Below are positions 21,490 through 33,345 of a stretch of 64,000 bases of DNA, piece by piece (position 1 is the stretch's first letter; each line of letters opens with the position of its first letter). The translations under genes and the position numbers were made by a program. The DNA lies in contig JANBVO010000062.1 in the NCBI GenBank assembly GCA_030052745.1, positions 1 to 64,000 on the forward strand, read 5' to 3'. Under the pieces are notes generated by a model that saw only the letters and a list, made by a program, of their open reading frames with translations, ran no database searches and was not told the origin of the DNA. This DNA comes from Pleurostoma richardsiae. Its lineage: Eukaryota; Ascomycota; Sordariomycetes; Calosphaeriales; Pleurostomataceae.

Positions 21490-22053
21490 GCTGTACTTCA
21501 GGACGCTCTCACTGACAGATATCTACTGGAACCTGGCACCACGGCATGAAATCTGCACAAATAGGTCGGTTTACTTATTATTCCTAGACTTGCTACCAGT
21601 ACAAAAATTTCCTTCCAAGTGTCGTGAGTCACGTACTCACGGCTAGTCGCCCTGCTATCTATGCGGGCGGGGGCTCTAGCCAGCTTCTGGATATGGATAG
21701 CTCTTGCAGGAGCTGAGAGTGACTGCGGCGGACAGTATTCGGCCGTCTTATGCTTTTGAATCCTTTAAATCACTGCAAAAATGTTATGAGCTGCAGAAGT
21801 GGCATATTCTGCAATCAATCGCTGGGCGTAGACCCGACTCGTGTCTCCCGTCGGCGGGGCCCGGGATGGATCTTCTTCGCTGCCTTGCCGGACGCGGTAG
21901 CTGATGTGGGGCGCACGGGAGTACCTTGCTTCAACACCAACATCTTGCCATCGACTCTCACCACAGCCAACTCCGCATTTGACGGCGAACATGGTCTGAT
22001 ATGTCACCTCTCAGCTATCTGATCAACTTCCCTATTGCAATTTTCTCCGCAAG
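21490..22053. promoter_or_regulatory. Divergent promoter region, GNAT / Zn2Cys6 regulator
   Basis: 564 bp between two divergent start codons; AT-richer than the flanking exons. No CGG-N-CCG pair that would suggest self-regulation by the zinc cluster protein was obvious by eye. Confidence 0.45.
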
Positions 22054-24326
22054 ATGCAAAGCATAAGCGCCCTCTCGTCAGAAGCCGGCGACGCGAAGCC
22101 CTTGAGCTGCGTAAGTTGCAGGCAGAGAAAAGTGAAATGCAGCAGAGTGCATCCGTGCCCGCAGTGCACCCGCGCAGGGCTCGAGTGCGTCTTTCCGGCG
22201 AGGAAGCGCACCCGCAGGCCGCGGGCGAATCGTCAGAATGAGCTCATGAGCAGGCTCGCCAAGCTGGAGGAGATCGTGGGCAAGGTCGACCCCTCGGCGC
22301 TCGGCTCGATGCAGCAAGCTGGCGGACCGCCTCCTCGGTCGGAGGCACCACTGCCCGAGACCGTGCCACCACCTCCGCAAGCTCTTGCCGATGAGGCGCG
22401 GGAGCAAGAGCAGCAGAGTGGTGAGAGGCCGTCGCCCCCGAAGGACGACCCCGCGACGAAGTATCTAGGTGCTGAGTTCTGGGTGAATCTGTGCGGTGAG
22501 GTGCACGGCTTGAGGCAGGCCCTGGATCAACCCAGTGACTCCGAGGACGAGGACGAAGAGGTCAAGGATCAGTCGACGCCGGAGTCAGTGTACGATGTGT
22601 CTCCGGCTATCTTGGGCAACGACACGTCTACCGACCCCAAGATGCTACGACATCCGCCTCCAGAACAGATCCGCCAGCTATGCGATATATACTTCGCCAA
22701 CGTGGACCTTGTGCTCAAATTTCTTCATCGGCCGAGTATTCTGAAGATATTCGACACCGTAATTGATTCACAGCCGCACCGCAGTCATGACTTGGATAGG
22801 GCTACCGAGGCTGTGCTCTTCGCGATATACTTCGCCGCGGTGACGAGCATTACCCCTGAGACATGCCTGGAAACGCTCGGTCAGGATCGCAATCTGCTGG
22901 TCACGAAATTCAAACTGGCTACAGAGGCCGCGCTCGCGAGAGCTGACTACCTGAACAACACCCGGCTGGAGTCTCTCCAGGCTTTCACACTCTACGTTGT
23001 AAGTCTCTACGCTTCTCATTGCTTCCACTGGACTCCTCCCTTACTGACACCGTGTCTCAGGCCTGTCTGCGCAGCCACAACGAGTCCCGCGCCTCCTGGG
23101 CCCTCCTAGCCCTTGTCCTGCGCCTCTCCCAGGCGATGGGCCTGCTGCGCGACGGCGACGGGGCCGGCTTCACGCCGTTCGAGGCGGAGATGCGGCGGCG
23201 CCTGTGGTGGCAGATCGTGGCGCTGGACGTGCGCGCCGTGCAGGACCGCGGCACCGAGGCCATGATCACCAACGACATGTACAACACGCGGCTGCCCACC
23301 AACATCGACGACGCCGACTTCGGGCCCGAGCAGAACGCCGCCGCGCCGCTGGCCGCGCGCCCCGACCACGAGGGCACCGACGTCACCTTCGCGCTGTGCT
23401 CCGCCGTCTGCAGCGACCTATTCCTGTACCTCATCAACCCGCAGTCCAAGTTCCGCAAGCCCGACGCCAACGCGCCCGCCGCGCCGCCCGGCGAGGATGC
23501 CATGCTGCGGCAGATACGCGCCCTCGAGGCGCGCTTCGTCGACGGCGCCGACCAGTCGCACTACCCCTCCGCGATGGCCGCGCGCGTCGTCCGCGTCGTC
23601 GTGCTCATCTTCTGGCTCGAGATGCAGTACCCCTTCCAGGTGCGGCAGGAGCCCGCCCAGCGGGCCGCCCGCGCCGCCGCCGCCGCCGTGCCCCGCGAGC
23701 TGACCCTGCAGACGGCCGTGTCCGTCATGGAGCTGCACCGCCGCGCCCTGCAGGAGGCGGACTTCGCGCGGCGGTCCCGCTGGTGGACCGAGACGTGGGT
23801 GCAGTGGCACCCGCTGGCGGTGGCGCTCGCGGAGCTGTGCGCGCAGACCGAGGGCCCGCTGGTCGACAGGGCGTGGCGCGTCATAGACGAGTTCCTGCCG
23901 CGCTGGACGGACAAGATCGCCGACTCGAAGAGGGGGTCGCTGTGGCGGCCGATCAAGAAGCTGCTCAAGAAGGCGCGCATGGCCAGGGCGGAGGCGCAGA
24001 TGCGGAGGATGAACCTCGGTGGGGATAACGCTCTGGAGGAGGGGGCCAAGCCGGAGGCTCCGGCGGAAGAAGCGGGCGATGCAACGGGAACGGCTGGTGG
24101 TTTTCAGGCTGAGGTCCAAGATCTGGAGTCGTTTCCATCGCTTGATGATACTGTCATGTCACCACCTAGCTTCCTCTTTCAGGATGCAAACTTCGACTTC
24201 ACGCAGGACCTGATTGGAGGTCAGGATCCGGATCTGATGGACTGGAGCAACTGGAACGAGTTTGTCACGGAAGCGTATGATGATCTCGCGGAGCCTGGAG
24301 CACATCCGACACCTGGTAGTTCTTAA
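22054..24326 (+). CDS. Zn2Cys6 fungal transcription factor
   Basis: Two exons, 22054-22998 and 23061-24326, with a 62-nt intron (GTAAGT, branch TACTGAC, CTCAG); 736 aa. The binuclear zinc cluster is at residues 19-45 (Cys 19, 22, 29, 35, 38, 45; CX2CX6CX5CX2CX6C), followed by a basic linker (RKRTRRPRANR) and a short coiled coil. The fungal-specific regulatory domain starts near residue 205 (PEQIRQLCDIYFANVDLVLKFLHRPSI) and spans most of exon 2, including RRRLWWQIVALDVRAV. The C-terminus is acidic with aromatic residues (FDFTQDLIGG, DWSNWNEF), like an activation domain. Exon 2 has much higher GC at third positions than exon 1. Targets unknown; the neighbouring GNAT gene is a candidate only by position. 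Confidence 0.93.
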
Positions 24327-24558
24327 GAGGACAAGTTCGTGAGAGGGAAAGCAGAAACGGATACCCAGGGCGTACGGAGAATCACGAGAAGCAAGGGTAA
24401 TAGTTAAATGAGAGACGCCTCAACGCATGCCAATGATTCTTTTTCATTCGTTGCCCGCCGCGAGCAAAATGCTATTCACAGTTCCGTGAGCCCAAATGAA
24501 CACCAGGAGAACCTCTTTAAGAACCCTCCACCCAACGTGACCTGCATCAGAACACCCC

Positions 24559-25607
24559 TTAAGCAAAAGTGGACGGCCGCTTCGCGCTGAAGACCTTCTT
24601 CGTGCTGATCTTGGGAACGCGGTGGGGCAGGGGGAACTTCAGGTCCTTGGTGAGCAGCTGGCGGATGTATGGCCGCTTGACGTCGTCGGTCTTCTCGAGC
24701 TCAACGACGCGGAGGATCTGTGGAAATTAAGTCAGCGCTGATCGATCATTCGCAGCTGACAAGACTGGATACGTACGTGAATGGACCGGAAACGGGCACG
24801 GTGGCGGGCAGCCATATCCTGGTACAGCGCCTCAACAGCCTCGACTCTGGACATCTCGCGGTACTCCTTGTACATGTTGTGGGTGCCGGACCGGGAGTCG
24901 TAGCGGATCCAGATACCGAAGTTCTTGACCTTGAGGGGGTGCTTCTCGGAGATCTGACGAACGAGACATATGAGTACGCTATCAAACAACTCATCGTCCA
25001 CCAAAATTCTCGTCACATACCACGTTGACGCTGACGATCTCGCCAGTGGCCTTCTTGACCTTGCGGAGACCGCGCAAGAAGTACCAGAAGCGGGACTTGG
25101 CAACGACCGTGTTGGGGGCGAAGATCCGCATACGGTACATAGCCGGGGTCGGGTTGACCTCGGTGGGCAGATGGCGGCCGATGACCTGGTACTCCTGAAG
25201 ACGACCTGAGAGAACATTGTTAGAAAACTAAAGGAAGCGAGAATTGTAGCTGCCAGAAGCCCTGAGACTGCCAAGAACAGAGTGAAGCTGTGCGCTGTTG
25301 AAATAGTAGCTTCGGTAGTCGTCGGTACGGTTCGTTACGAGTGGTTCGATGGTGTACAGAGCGAAAGTCGTCGACCGTCGCTTTCTTCTCTAACCTCATC
25401 ACCATTGTCGACGACATAGCGGAAATTCTGCTAGCATCTGAAGCTGAAGTCCGAGGAATATGCTGTCCAAATTGACGCCTAGAATAGTGGTCCTCTCGCG
25501 GTCGGCCATCGTCGTTTCGCGTTCGCAGCCTTCTCCAGATCTCGGTGTTGTCCGGGCAGTCTCAGGGCGTTGATGGCAGGAATAAGAAAGTCTAAATGCT
25601 TACCCAT
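24559..25607 (-). CDS. RPL20: 60S ribosomal protein eL20 (yeast L20, human L18a)
   Basis: Core protein of the large ribosomal subunit. Four coding exons: 25607-25604, 25205-25021, 24953-24777 and 24717-24559; introns of 398, 67 and 59 nt; 174 aa (S. pombe L20 has 176). The first coding exon is only ATG G. Splicing to GTCGTCTTCAG gives [17 protein letters not shown], the standard fungal N-terminus. The body contains [48 protein letters not shown] and [15 protein letters not shown], all diagnostic, and it ends AKRPSTFA. An acceptor (CACAG) with an upstream TACTGAC sits immediately before the ATG, so a 58-nt 5'UTR intron (25665-25608, weak donor GTCAGC) is likely. It is divergent from CSN12. Confidence 0.93.
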
Positions 25608-26141
25608 CTGTGCTATTGTCAGTAAATGTGAGAACAATTGACTGTAGATGCGTGGAAATGCTGACCTTGAATGCTTTGCCGTCCAACTGCGGTGTGGTTG
25701 TCGATGTAGTGGTCCCGTCTGGGAAAAGTTGCTCAGAAAATTTCGGGTGTGCTGGGGAAAATCGAGAGGGCACAGAAAACCTAAGCGAATCAGCCACAAA
25801 AGTGCGCAACATGTGGCGGTGCATATTGCTTGTGATGGTCTGTGCTTCGAGTGGAGCCTTTTCTTGACGCTGTTGGTGCCTCGTTGCCTGAACAGTCCGA
25901 TTTGGCTCGCCCCACTCTGAGCCAATCAGCGTACTGAATCTGGAGCTGCTTTCAACAAGGGCGAGAGCTCTCGTGCGTTGTAGCTCAGGCCTCACTCTCA
26001 GCCTCTAACATGGAGTGACTGGCTAAACTAGGCTTGGGCATACGAAACAAGTATTTCTGAGCCCTTCGGTACGTTACAAGTGGTTTCTTGAAGTTTTAAG
26101 AAGCTTCACATTCCGGTCAGGCGTCCGGTTCTAGCGCCGCC
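25608..26141. promoter_or_regulatory. Divergent RPL20/CSN12 promoter and RPL20 5'UTR
   Basis: 534 bp between the two start codons. The RPL20 side holds a probable 58-nt 5'UTR intron (25665-25608). Frames of up to 148 codons cross this area on the minus strand but run through the introns and are not supported. Confidence 0.5.
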
Positions 26142-27916
26142 ATGGACTTCATCTTTCAGGATTTTGGTGCCGCCATCGCCAACTACAATGGGCACCTCCT
26201 CGGCCAGAGCCTCTCACCCGAACTGCCTCCGGAGACCCTGGATATCATATGGAGAAGCACCAATTATCATGATGCTCATGGCTTCATTCGGCGAAATCTC
26301 CAGAGCTCTGCCTCAACTGTCAGACTCAGCCAACAGGAGCTTGAGGGGTGGACTCAGGTCTACCTTCACTATTGGAAAACAGTCGGAGAGATCCTTGCTA
26401 TACAGGGTGCGGGAGGGGCGAATGGAAAGGTTAGTTGCTTGTTGTCTTCGGCACTGCGGACGGGCCTGTATTATCTGCAGAGTTACACGTCGTTCTTGGT
26501 CTTGTTGAACTTGTGAGCGCGCTGCTAATAGATCCATTGCTATAGCCGTCTTGGAAGAAAGTCTACGAATCTTGGAAGGAGATGGCCTCGCTCTTAATCC
26601 GAGGCTATCAGAGTCACGGATTCGAGGCATGGACGATTCCCTGCCTTTATGTAAGCGGGAAGTATTTGAGAGTCTTTGCTATCAAGGCGGATGATGAACG
26701 CAATTCCAGCACGAATGAGAATGGAGGTCCTACCTTCCAAGATGATTTTGATCCCGAGACAGAGAAGCATCAGCAGCTGGAGGACTGCGCCAGACACCTC
26801 AATCGATTCTTCACCCTCTGTCTCAACGACAGGTATGCCCTCCACATCTTGATAAAAGTTGCGCTCATGAAGCTAACTCTAACCTCTAGGGCGCCACTGG
26901 AAGAGTCACGAAAATGGGGGATCTTCTTCGTGATCAATCTCCTATTCAAGACGTACTTTAAACTGAACCAGGCCAGCCTGTCCCGAAACATCCTGAAGGC
27001 ACTTAACGTGTACCGAGGAGACATGCCAGCCTTGGATGCATTCCCCAAGTCGCAGCAAGTTACCTTTAAGTATTATGAAGGTGTCCTGTCTTTCTTGGAG
27101 GAAAACTATGTTGAGGCAAGCTGTTCGATATTCCTTTGCTTACACTGATATTGACAGTCCTCAGGCAGAGAAACAGCTTACTCAGGCATGGTCGCTATGT
27201 CACAAAGACGCCAAGAGGAACAAAGAGTGCGTAGTTCGTCTTGTTTGCCAGCCATTTGACTCATACTGACTCATCCCTACAGGTTGATCCTCACGTACCT
27301 CATCCCGTGCCATCTCATCACCAACCATACCCTTCCCTCACCAGCGCTGCTCGAGCCGTATCCCCGGCTGCAGACGCTGTTCTCAAAGCTGTCACGCTGC
27401 ATCAAGAGAGGCGAGCTGCACGCGTTCGATCTTGCGCTCCAGGAAGGCGAAGACGAGTTCGTGAAGCGGCGGATCTACCTGACCCTGGAGAGGGGCCGCG
27501 ATATCGCTCTGCGCAACCTGCTGAGGAGAGTGTACATTGTGGGCGGCTTTGAAGAGCCTAAGGAGCCAGGCGCGGCGCCTATCCGGCGGACGAGGATCCC
27601 GATCCAGGAATTCGAGGCGGCTATCAGCATAGGAACCGGACAGCAACTCGATAGGGACGAGGTGGAGTGTCTGCTGGCCAATATGATTTATAAGGTGAGT
27701 CAACGGCTTGCATCTTCTGTATGCCCTCCAGCACGACATGAGCCTCTTTCCGGAGCAAGCTCCCGGCGCTTTTGCTTTTCCCCAGCGGCCCTTCATCGGC
27801 GAGAGTCCGCTCACTGACAGTCCGTGTGCCAGAACCTCATGAAGGGATACATCGCCCGCGAGAAGGGTTTCGTGGTGCTTAGTAAGTCAGGCGCATTCCC
27901 AGGCACTGGGGTGTGA
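26142..27916 (+). CDS. CSN12: CSN12-like PCI-domain protein
   Basis: PCI-domain protein of the Csn12/PCID2/Thp1 group, linked in other eukaryotes to TREX-2-type mRNA export and, in yeast, to the COP9 signalosome. Six exons: 26142-26429, 26546-26832, 26890-27115, 27165-27226, 27283-27694 and 27833-27916; 452 aa. Introns are 116, 57, 49, 56 and 138 nt. The third is GC-AG (GCAAGC...CTCAG); using it restores [12 protein letters not shown]. Family landmarks in order: [67 protein letters not shown], and [18 protein letters not shown] followed by [10 protein letters not shown], matching the usual C-terminus. The 57-nt intron is also open in frame. Confidence 0.9.
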
Positions 27917-29712
27917 GGCGTCACGATAGCGGAACAGGCCACTTCTGCGAGCCTGCGACGTCGAACGGACCGCAAGGCTGGTCTGTGTGGGCCATGCATG
28001 TGGCGTTCCACGACTGGACTTCAATATGCCTGGTGATTGGCAAAGTGCAAATGCTACTAGCTCGAGGACTCGATGGACAGCGAGACAGGCTGTGCGGTTC
28101 GGGCAGCCATTGGCCCTGGGCAGTTACTATGTGTTGGTATAGTACCGTTATGGGATTTTGCGTCCTCCGTAACGACGGTAGTCCTGTCTATTCCTGGAAG
28201 CGTGCCGCAGTTGGCCGAGACAACGGCCGGCCTCTGGCCGTCTTGAGGTTTACCGAGTACATGAAGACCATGAACAAACCTGAACCGAGGCAAGTCGGTG
28301 ATCACCGGTCTCAAATATGTCTCGTCTACAGCATCACTGAGAACCTGGTAGCCCACAGTAGAAATATATCAATGAATGATTCAAGCTATCTCGTGGCTCA
28401 GCCCAGCATCGCACTTTTTTCTCTCTCTGCACATTGTCTTCATTAACTTCCTCTGACGAGCACATCCTCAGCACAGTACCAGTCATCGTTCTGAAACCCC
28501 CACACACCACTTTCCAGCCGTCCGGTCCCGAGATACACCGGACCAGGAGCCGCGGACCACACTAGGGCATGCGACATGCAGCCCACAGGCAAGGAGGGCT
28601 GCTATTCTTCTGTTTGCGCCCCCACGGAATTGTGCAGCGAACCCCCGGTACGGCAAATGGAGTCGCTCATGCAAACACTTTAGCTTTATTTTGTGAGTCA
28701 TAGGAGAGACCGTTCCGGGGGTAGTGCCTAGAGCGGGCAAGGAGGGTGTGTCATGGCAGGGGTGGGTGGGTGTGACAAGATTAACTAGAACGGGTGGGTG
28801 TCCGGGGTGGGGGGGTGTGGAGGGTGTCTCGGTGTCTACTATCTTCTGTTTGCCTCAGGATGCTGGTCCACGGCGAATCACGGAATCACGACCCTGGAGA
28901 TTTAGGCCGAAGCGGAGAGCAGGAGAAGATGGGCACTAATGCCGCCGAAAGGGGCGAAGGGGGGAAGCGCGGGCAAACGGGGGGGAGTGGTGCAAATGCA
29001 TCTTGACTCCATGGGCGAGATCACGGCATATCATTCATGGCTGATGGGTCAGAACGTGGACAGATGACCAAAATTTATTCCTCTGCCTGGCGATTTGCTT
29101 CCGTGGTATTAGAAAACCAGATAGGCTTGAGAGTAGTCTCTGAACGAGAGTCGAGAATGTAATGATACAGTTGCTTCCTCGTGGTTGACTAGTAAAACTT
29201 CTCCCCTTCACCTTTTCTCAGTTTCAGTACAAAGACTAACCACAGAAGCAGCGGCGCAAATATCAAGTACTGCGACTAGGAAATACCATCGCACAAGTCC
29301 AGAATCCACAGTGGAAAGAAGAGCTTCGAGCCTCCTGGACAACAGCTTCTCCACTCCTGCGAGTGCTTCGCCTTTCAGCGAGGATAAGTAGTGATACAAA
29401 TGCGTTCCTTTTCGAGGAATAGAACGCTGGGTATGAAGTGAAGTGACAACAAGATCCTTCCAAACGCCCTGGGTGTAGAAAGTCCCAGATTTTCAAGACC
29501 GTATATTTGTGCCGAGAGAACAAATGTAGTAGAACCGTCCAAACAGATTCCAAGTCTTTCCGAAAAAGAGACGCCGAGAAGGAGAAGAAACACAGAGATA
29601 AGGAGAACCATGAGGTCATTAGGAGTTATTGAGAGCGGGTATTTATGGCGGGCTTTCCCTGAAAGTGAGCGCGAACAGCGGTAGGAGAAGTGAGGGTGAC
29701 GAGCACAGGGCA
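27917..29712. other. Intergenic, 1.8 kb, between convergent genes
   Basis: 3' flanks of CSN12 and the BTB gene. A G-rich patch (GGGTGGG-type) lies at 28735-28830 and another at 28945-28990. Frames (for example 27913-28446) lack domain patterns. No RNA gene is seen. Confidence 0.5.
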
Positions 29713-30689
29713 CTAGATGAAGCGGTTGCTGCGAGGCGTGCTCTGGGCGGTGGAGATGTCGTCAAGGTGATTGCACAGGGCGACGAACAGGTCGAAGAAG
29801 AGCTGTGTGCCGCCGTTGTACATCTCCAGCTGCATCGTGCCACTGCGCTTGAAGGTGCTCCGGCTCCGAATGATGAGGGCAAGGTAGTGCGCGCGTAGCT
29901 TCGAGTCGGTGTCAGGTGTGTTGGCGTAGGCATAGCGGGCCGACGCCAGGATGGTGCTGCATTGGATACCGGATTCTGCGGTGACGTTAGTGACCATTCA
30001 TTGACGAAGGCATCAGAAGGAGATAAAAGAACGACGACTTACGCAGTCCCTGCTTGCGCAGCGCAACACGCTTCAGCTCCTCAAGCCCATACTTCTCCGC
30101 CACGCAGTAAATAACTGTGTCCTTGAGCAGATCGCCATCGATCCCGTGATGGTATACAGTGGACTCAGCCGATCCACGGCCGTCGTCGGTGGGCGTCTCA
30201 ATCTCCCAAGAGTTCCGTCTTTTGTTATGGACGAGGCGTGGGTAGTAGTCACCCTTGTAGAGATATTCCAGCACCGACGAAAAGATCTCGGGCTCCTCAT
30301 CTGGTAAGGAGATGCGCTTCGTCTGAGACCGCTCCATATACTGGCTCCTCAAGGTGGTCGCGAAGTACGGAGAGGCGCATAAGACATCCTCGTGCGCTGC
30401 GAAGATGCGCTGCTCTTGGCCCACGACGAGCGTTACAATCGGGGAGACGTTGCTGGAAGAGAAACGGTCAGTTTGAAGTGGCTTGGAATAAAAAGACCGA
30501 GAAGGAAACTCACCTGCCTAGCGGCGGGGTGAGCGTCTCATCGGTTGATGCGGTGGTTGCGGTTGTTGGTCGCCTGCGAGACTCGTGGCGTCGCTTCGAG
30601 ACTCCTGCTTCTTTACTGAAAGATGCGCTTGATTTCCCAAACTTTTGGCTCTTGGAGAAGCTTTGCTTCATCGAGTTTGACCGAAACAT
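29713..30689 (-). CDS. BTB/POZ domain protein
   Basis: Three exons: 30689-30514, 30452-30043 and 29975-29713; introns of 61 nt (GTGAGT...TCCAG) and 67 nt (GTAAGT, branch ACTAAC, CGCAG); 282 aa. A basic, Ser-rich head (MFRSNSMKQSFSK) precedes the BTB fold: VSPIVTLVVGQEQRIFAAHEDVLC, the H-x-x-x-L core after A1/B1, then SPYFATTLRS, RISLPDEEPEIFSSVLEYLYKGDYYP and, after a polar insert, DTVIYCVAEKYGLEELKRVAL. The C-terminal exon encodes a helical region (TILASARYAYANTP), a BACK-like extension. Fungal BTB proteins of this layout may act as Cul3 adaptors, but that is not shown here. No membrane segment. Confidence 0.88.
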
Positions 30690-32059
30690 CTCGATCCGCG
30701 CGCTCGCAAATCCCCGCTGGAAATGGTGGGTGATGAATTCTGTGCTCGCTCCTCAGCCGCAGCGAATTTCCGGGAGAGCTGCGTGTAGAATTTGAAGACG
30801 GACAAAAACGAAATGGAAGAAAAAGAGGGCGCCGACGGGATTTATCGAGAAGGGCGGGCGTGGCTGTTTCTTACCTTTACTTCTGGGGCTGGCGAGCCGA
30901 ATGAGAGGACAGAAAGAATGCAGTGCTGATAGAGGGGAAGCAGAGATATTTATAGTCCTACCGTTTCTATGTACCAATATGACTCTAGGAAAGAATCGGC
31001 ATGATGCCTGCCGAGGAGGGATGTGCACACAGTATGTAGCAGCCATGTTGCCTTGAGGCCCACGTCGCGTAAGTCTCTAGATAAATGGCTGGACGCGTGA
31101 GTGGTCAACGGGATATAGCCACGAATTCACGTGATGGGTCTAAATGGAAGAAAGCCTAGCGCCACCGGCCCTGCAAGGGATGAGAGATAGCCATGTCCCT
31201 GCTAAAACAGCTAGAGCTGGGTCAATGCGGAAACCTCAGGGGGTTCAGGAGGCTGGTGGTGGGCTCATAATGCTCATGCCGTGGTCATAAGAAAAGCAGG
31301 AAGTGATTCTTCTTTTTCATTACAAGGCAAGCCGCTGCCTCCGGCTCGCATTGCATGCTCGAACCTGATTTGCTTCTTCGACCTCCTGTCCCTCTCCGCC
31401 ATTTCTACTCGTTGGTGGCAGCGGGGCTGCGGCCTCGTCTCCGCGGCTCAAGGTGCAGCCACGTTAGGCTGCTATCCCCACGGCGAGTTGGTGCAGAGCA
31501 GGGAGACCTCGACCCCCAACGGCCAAGCCCTCGAGACACACACGGAAACAAAAGGAAGGCCGAGAGATAAAGGGGGCCAGCATTGGCTTCGGCCTGTCAG
31601 ATACGGTCAATTGAGTCAATTGGCCTATCTTTGACGTGCACGCCCCGCATTGTCTTGTGAATGATGCACAGCCGCGCCTCAGGAGGCTGTTAAGGCACAA
31701 GCAAGGCGTCACCCGGTCGTGACTGAGCATCCCCCCCACCGTAGTTTCGGCCAAATAAGGAACATCACAGTCGGCTTCAGTACCACCAACAAACTGTGGC
31801 GAGGCTTGTGTGATTCTGGTTGCATATCCCCGCTCACTCCTTTCTTTTTCCCACCTGCCTAACCAACTACTGCATAGTGTATGGGCACATAGGAGATACT
31901 GTGTCTCCTGGGCTGAAAACCGCGGCCCCCGCCTCCCCCTCTTCTTTTCTATGCTCTCCTGAATCGGGCGTCATGGCCTCAGATCGCCGCATTAGCACGG
32001 CACCGGTGCAGTGGTAGCTGTACCGCACCAGTATGTGTTCGGATTCATCCCCGTCCCCC
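30690..32059. other. Intergenic, 1.4 kb
   Basis: Upstream of the BTB gene and downstream of the hydrolase gene. Only short unsupported frames are present. There is no clear repeat or RNA gene. Confidence 0.5.
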
Positions 32060-33345
32060 TCAGTTGTCAGTCGATCTCTCCAGAATGCTGGTTATCTCGC
32101 GGGCAAGGAAGTCCACCACAAGCTGCCTGCCTCGTATTATGGCGTCGTTATGGTAGGCATGACTGACAATCTTGGTCTCGACTGGGAGTCCCACCTCGGA
32201 ACATTTTTGCTCCAGCTTCTGTGCATGTTCGGCAGGGACAATCTCGTCCTTGCCGGCCTGCAAGATGAAGACTGTCGGCTTCGGCACATGATCTTGTTCA
32301 AGACGTGATGCGAAGACGCCCAGATTGCTCCAGCTGTCCAGATGGTTCGTCAAGAAAGGGTACAAGTATCGATAGGGTATCCATTTGTTCGGATACAGCT
32401 CCCCAAGCATGGCTCGAATGGACAGAAACGGGGTCTCTAGAATGACAGCTCTTAGCGGGAAGTCCCTAGGAACCAGACCTGAGGCTGCTAGATTCGTCGC
32501 GAAGCCGGCTCCCACACTCTGTCCCCAGAGTATGAAGACCGGCTTCGTCGATTGGCCATCCTGGCCGTCCCCTCCGTAGGTGTTCTTGTGCAGTTGCCAT
32601 ATCCACTTCAGTGCCGCTGCCGTGTCCTGGTTGATCCCCTTCTCGGACGGCCGACCGCGAGATTTCCAGTATCCTCTGTAACTCAAGCAGACCTGCGTGA
32701 ATCGGAGTTTGGCCTTGGATTTGGAGAACCTTGCTGCGGTTCTTCTGAGAACGAAGGATAAATCGGGTAGACGAGGCGGTATCGACGATGCATTTCCTAG
32801 AACACGGGTTAGACTGATGCCCAATTGCCCACGCTCCGGGGCGACGCACCCTGGAGGTAGAGTATGTAGACGTGCGCTGTTACAGGCTGCTGCTCCTGCT
32901 GCTCCTGCTGCTGCACATCAATTTCTCCCTCCGAAGAGGATAGAGAAGCCACAACCAGCGCCAGATCTGTCCCATCAGCGGCCCGGGTCCTGAACTCTTC
33001 CCAACGGACGCCGGAACCCGGCGGCTGGTAGTTTGATATCTCCTCGCGGCGCGCGTTTGGCGGCAGGTATGGCACGTAGATGATCTTATTCTGGAAGCAG
33101 ACCATCACGAAGCACTTCCACGTCCATAGCGCGAGGAGGAGGCCCACGAAGTACGCGGGCGGCAGCAGCACAGTCGGGACATGCAGGTGTCTCCTGCAGC
33201 TCTGGGCCAAGGCCGGGGAACGGAGACGGTTGGGCGCAGGATAAGATGTTGGGCTGATGATAGGTCGTCGTAGGGAGGAGAAGCGGCGGTATGGACCGAG
33301 TGCGCAGGTTCTGGATAGACAGGGCCTGGGGAGGCGAGGGTGCAT
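32060..33345 (-). CDS. Membrane-anchored alpha/beta hydrolase (ABHD12/13, Bem46-like)
   Basis: Two exons, 33345-32850 and 32796-32060, with a 53-nt intron (GTGCGT...TCTAG); 410 aa. The first 65 residues are basic and Arg-rich, followed by a hydrophobic helix (PTVLLPPAYFVGLLLALW) near residues 55-75 and the family-typical QNKIIYVPYLPPNAR. The splice joins YILYLQG to NASSIPPRLPD, which leads into the hydrolase fold. The nucleophile elbow is GQSVGAG, the acid is in AGKDEIVPAEHA, and the His is in SHAYHND, so the Ser-Asp-His triad is complete. A Gln-rich insert (QQQEQQEQQ) sits before the splice. The N-terminus could be a mitochondrial presequence or a signal anchor. Substrate unknown; lipase or peptidase-like activity is possible. 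Confidence 0.85.
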
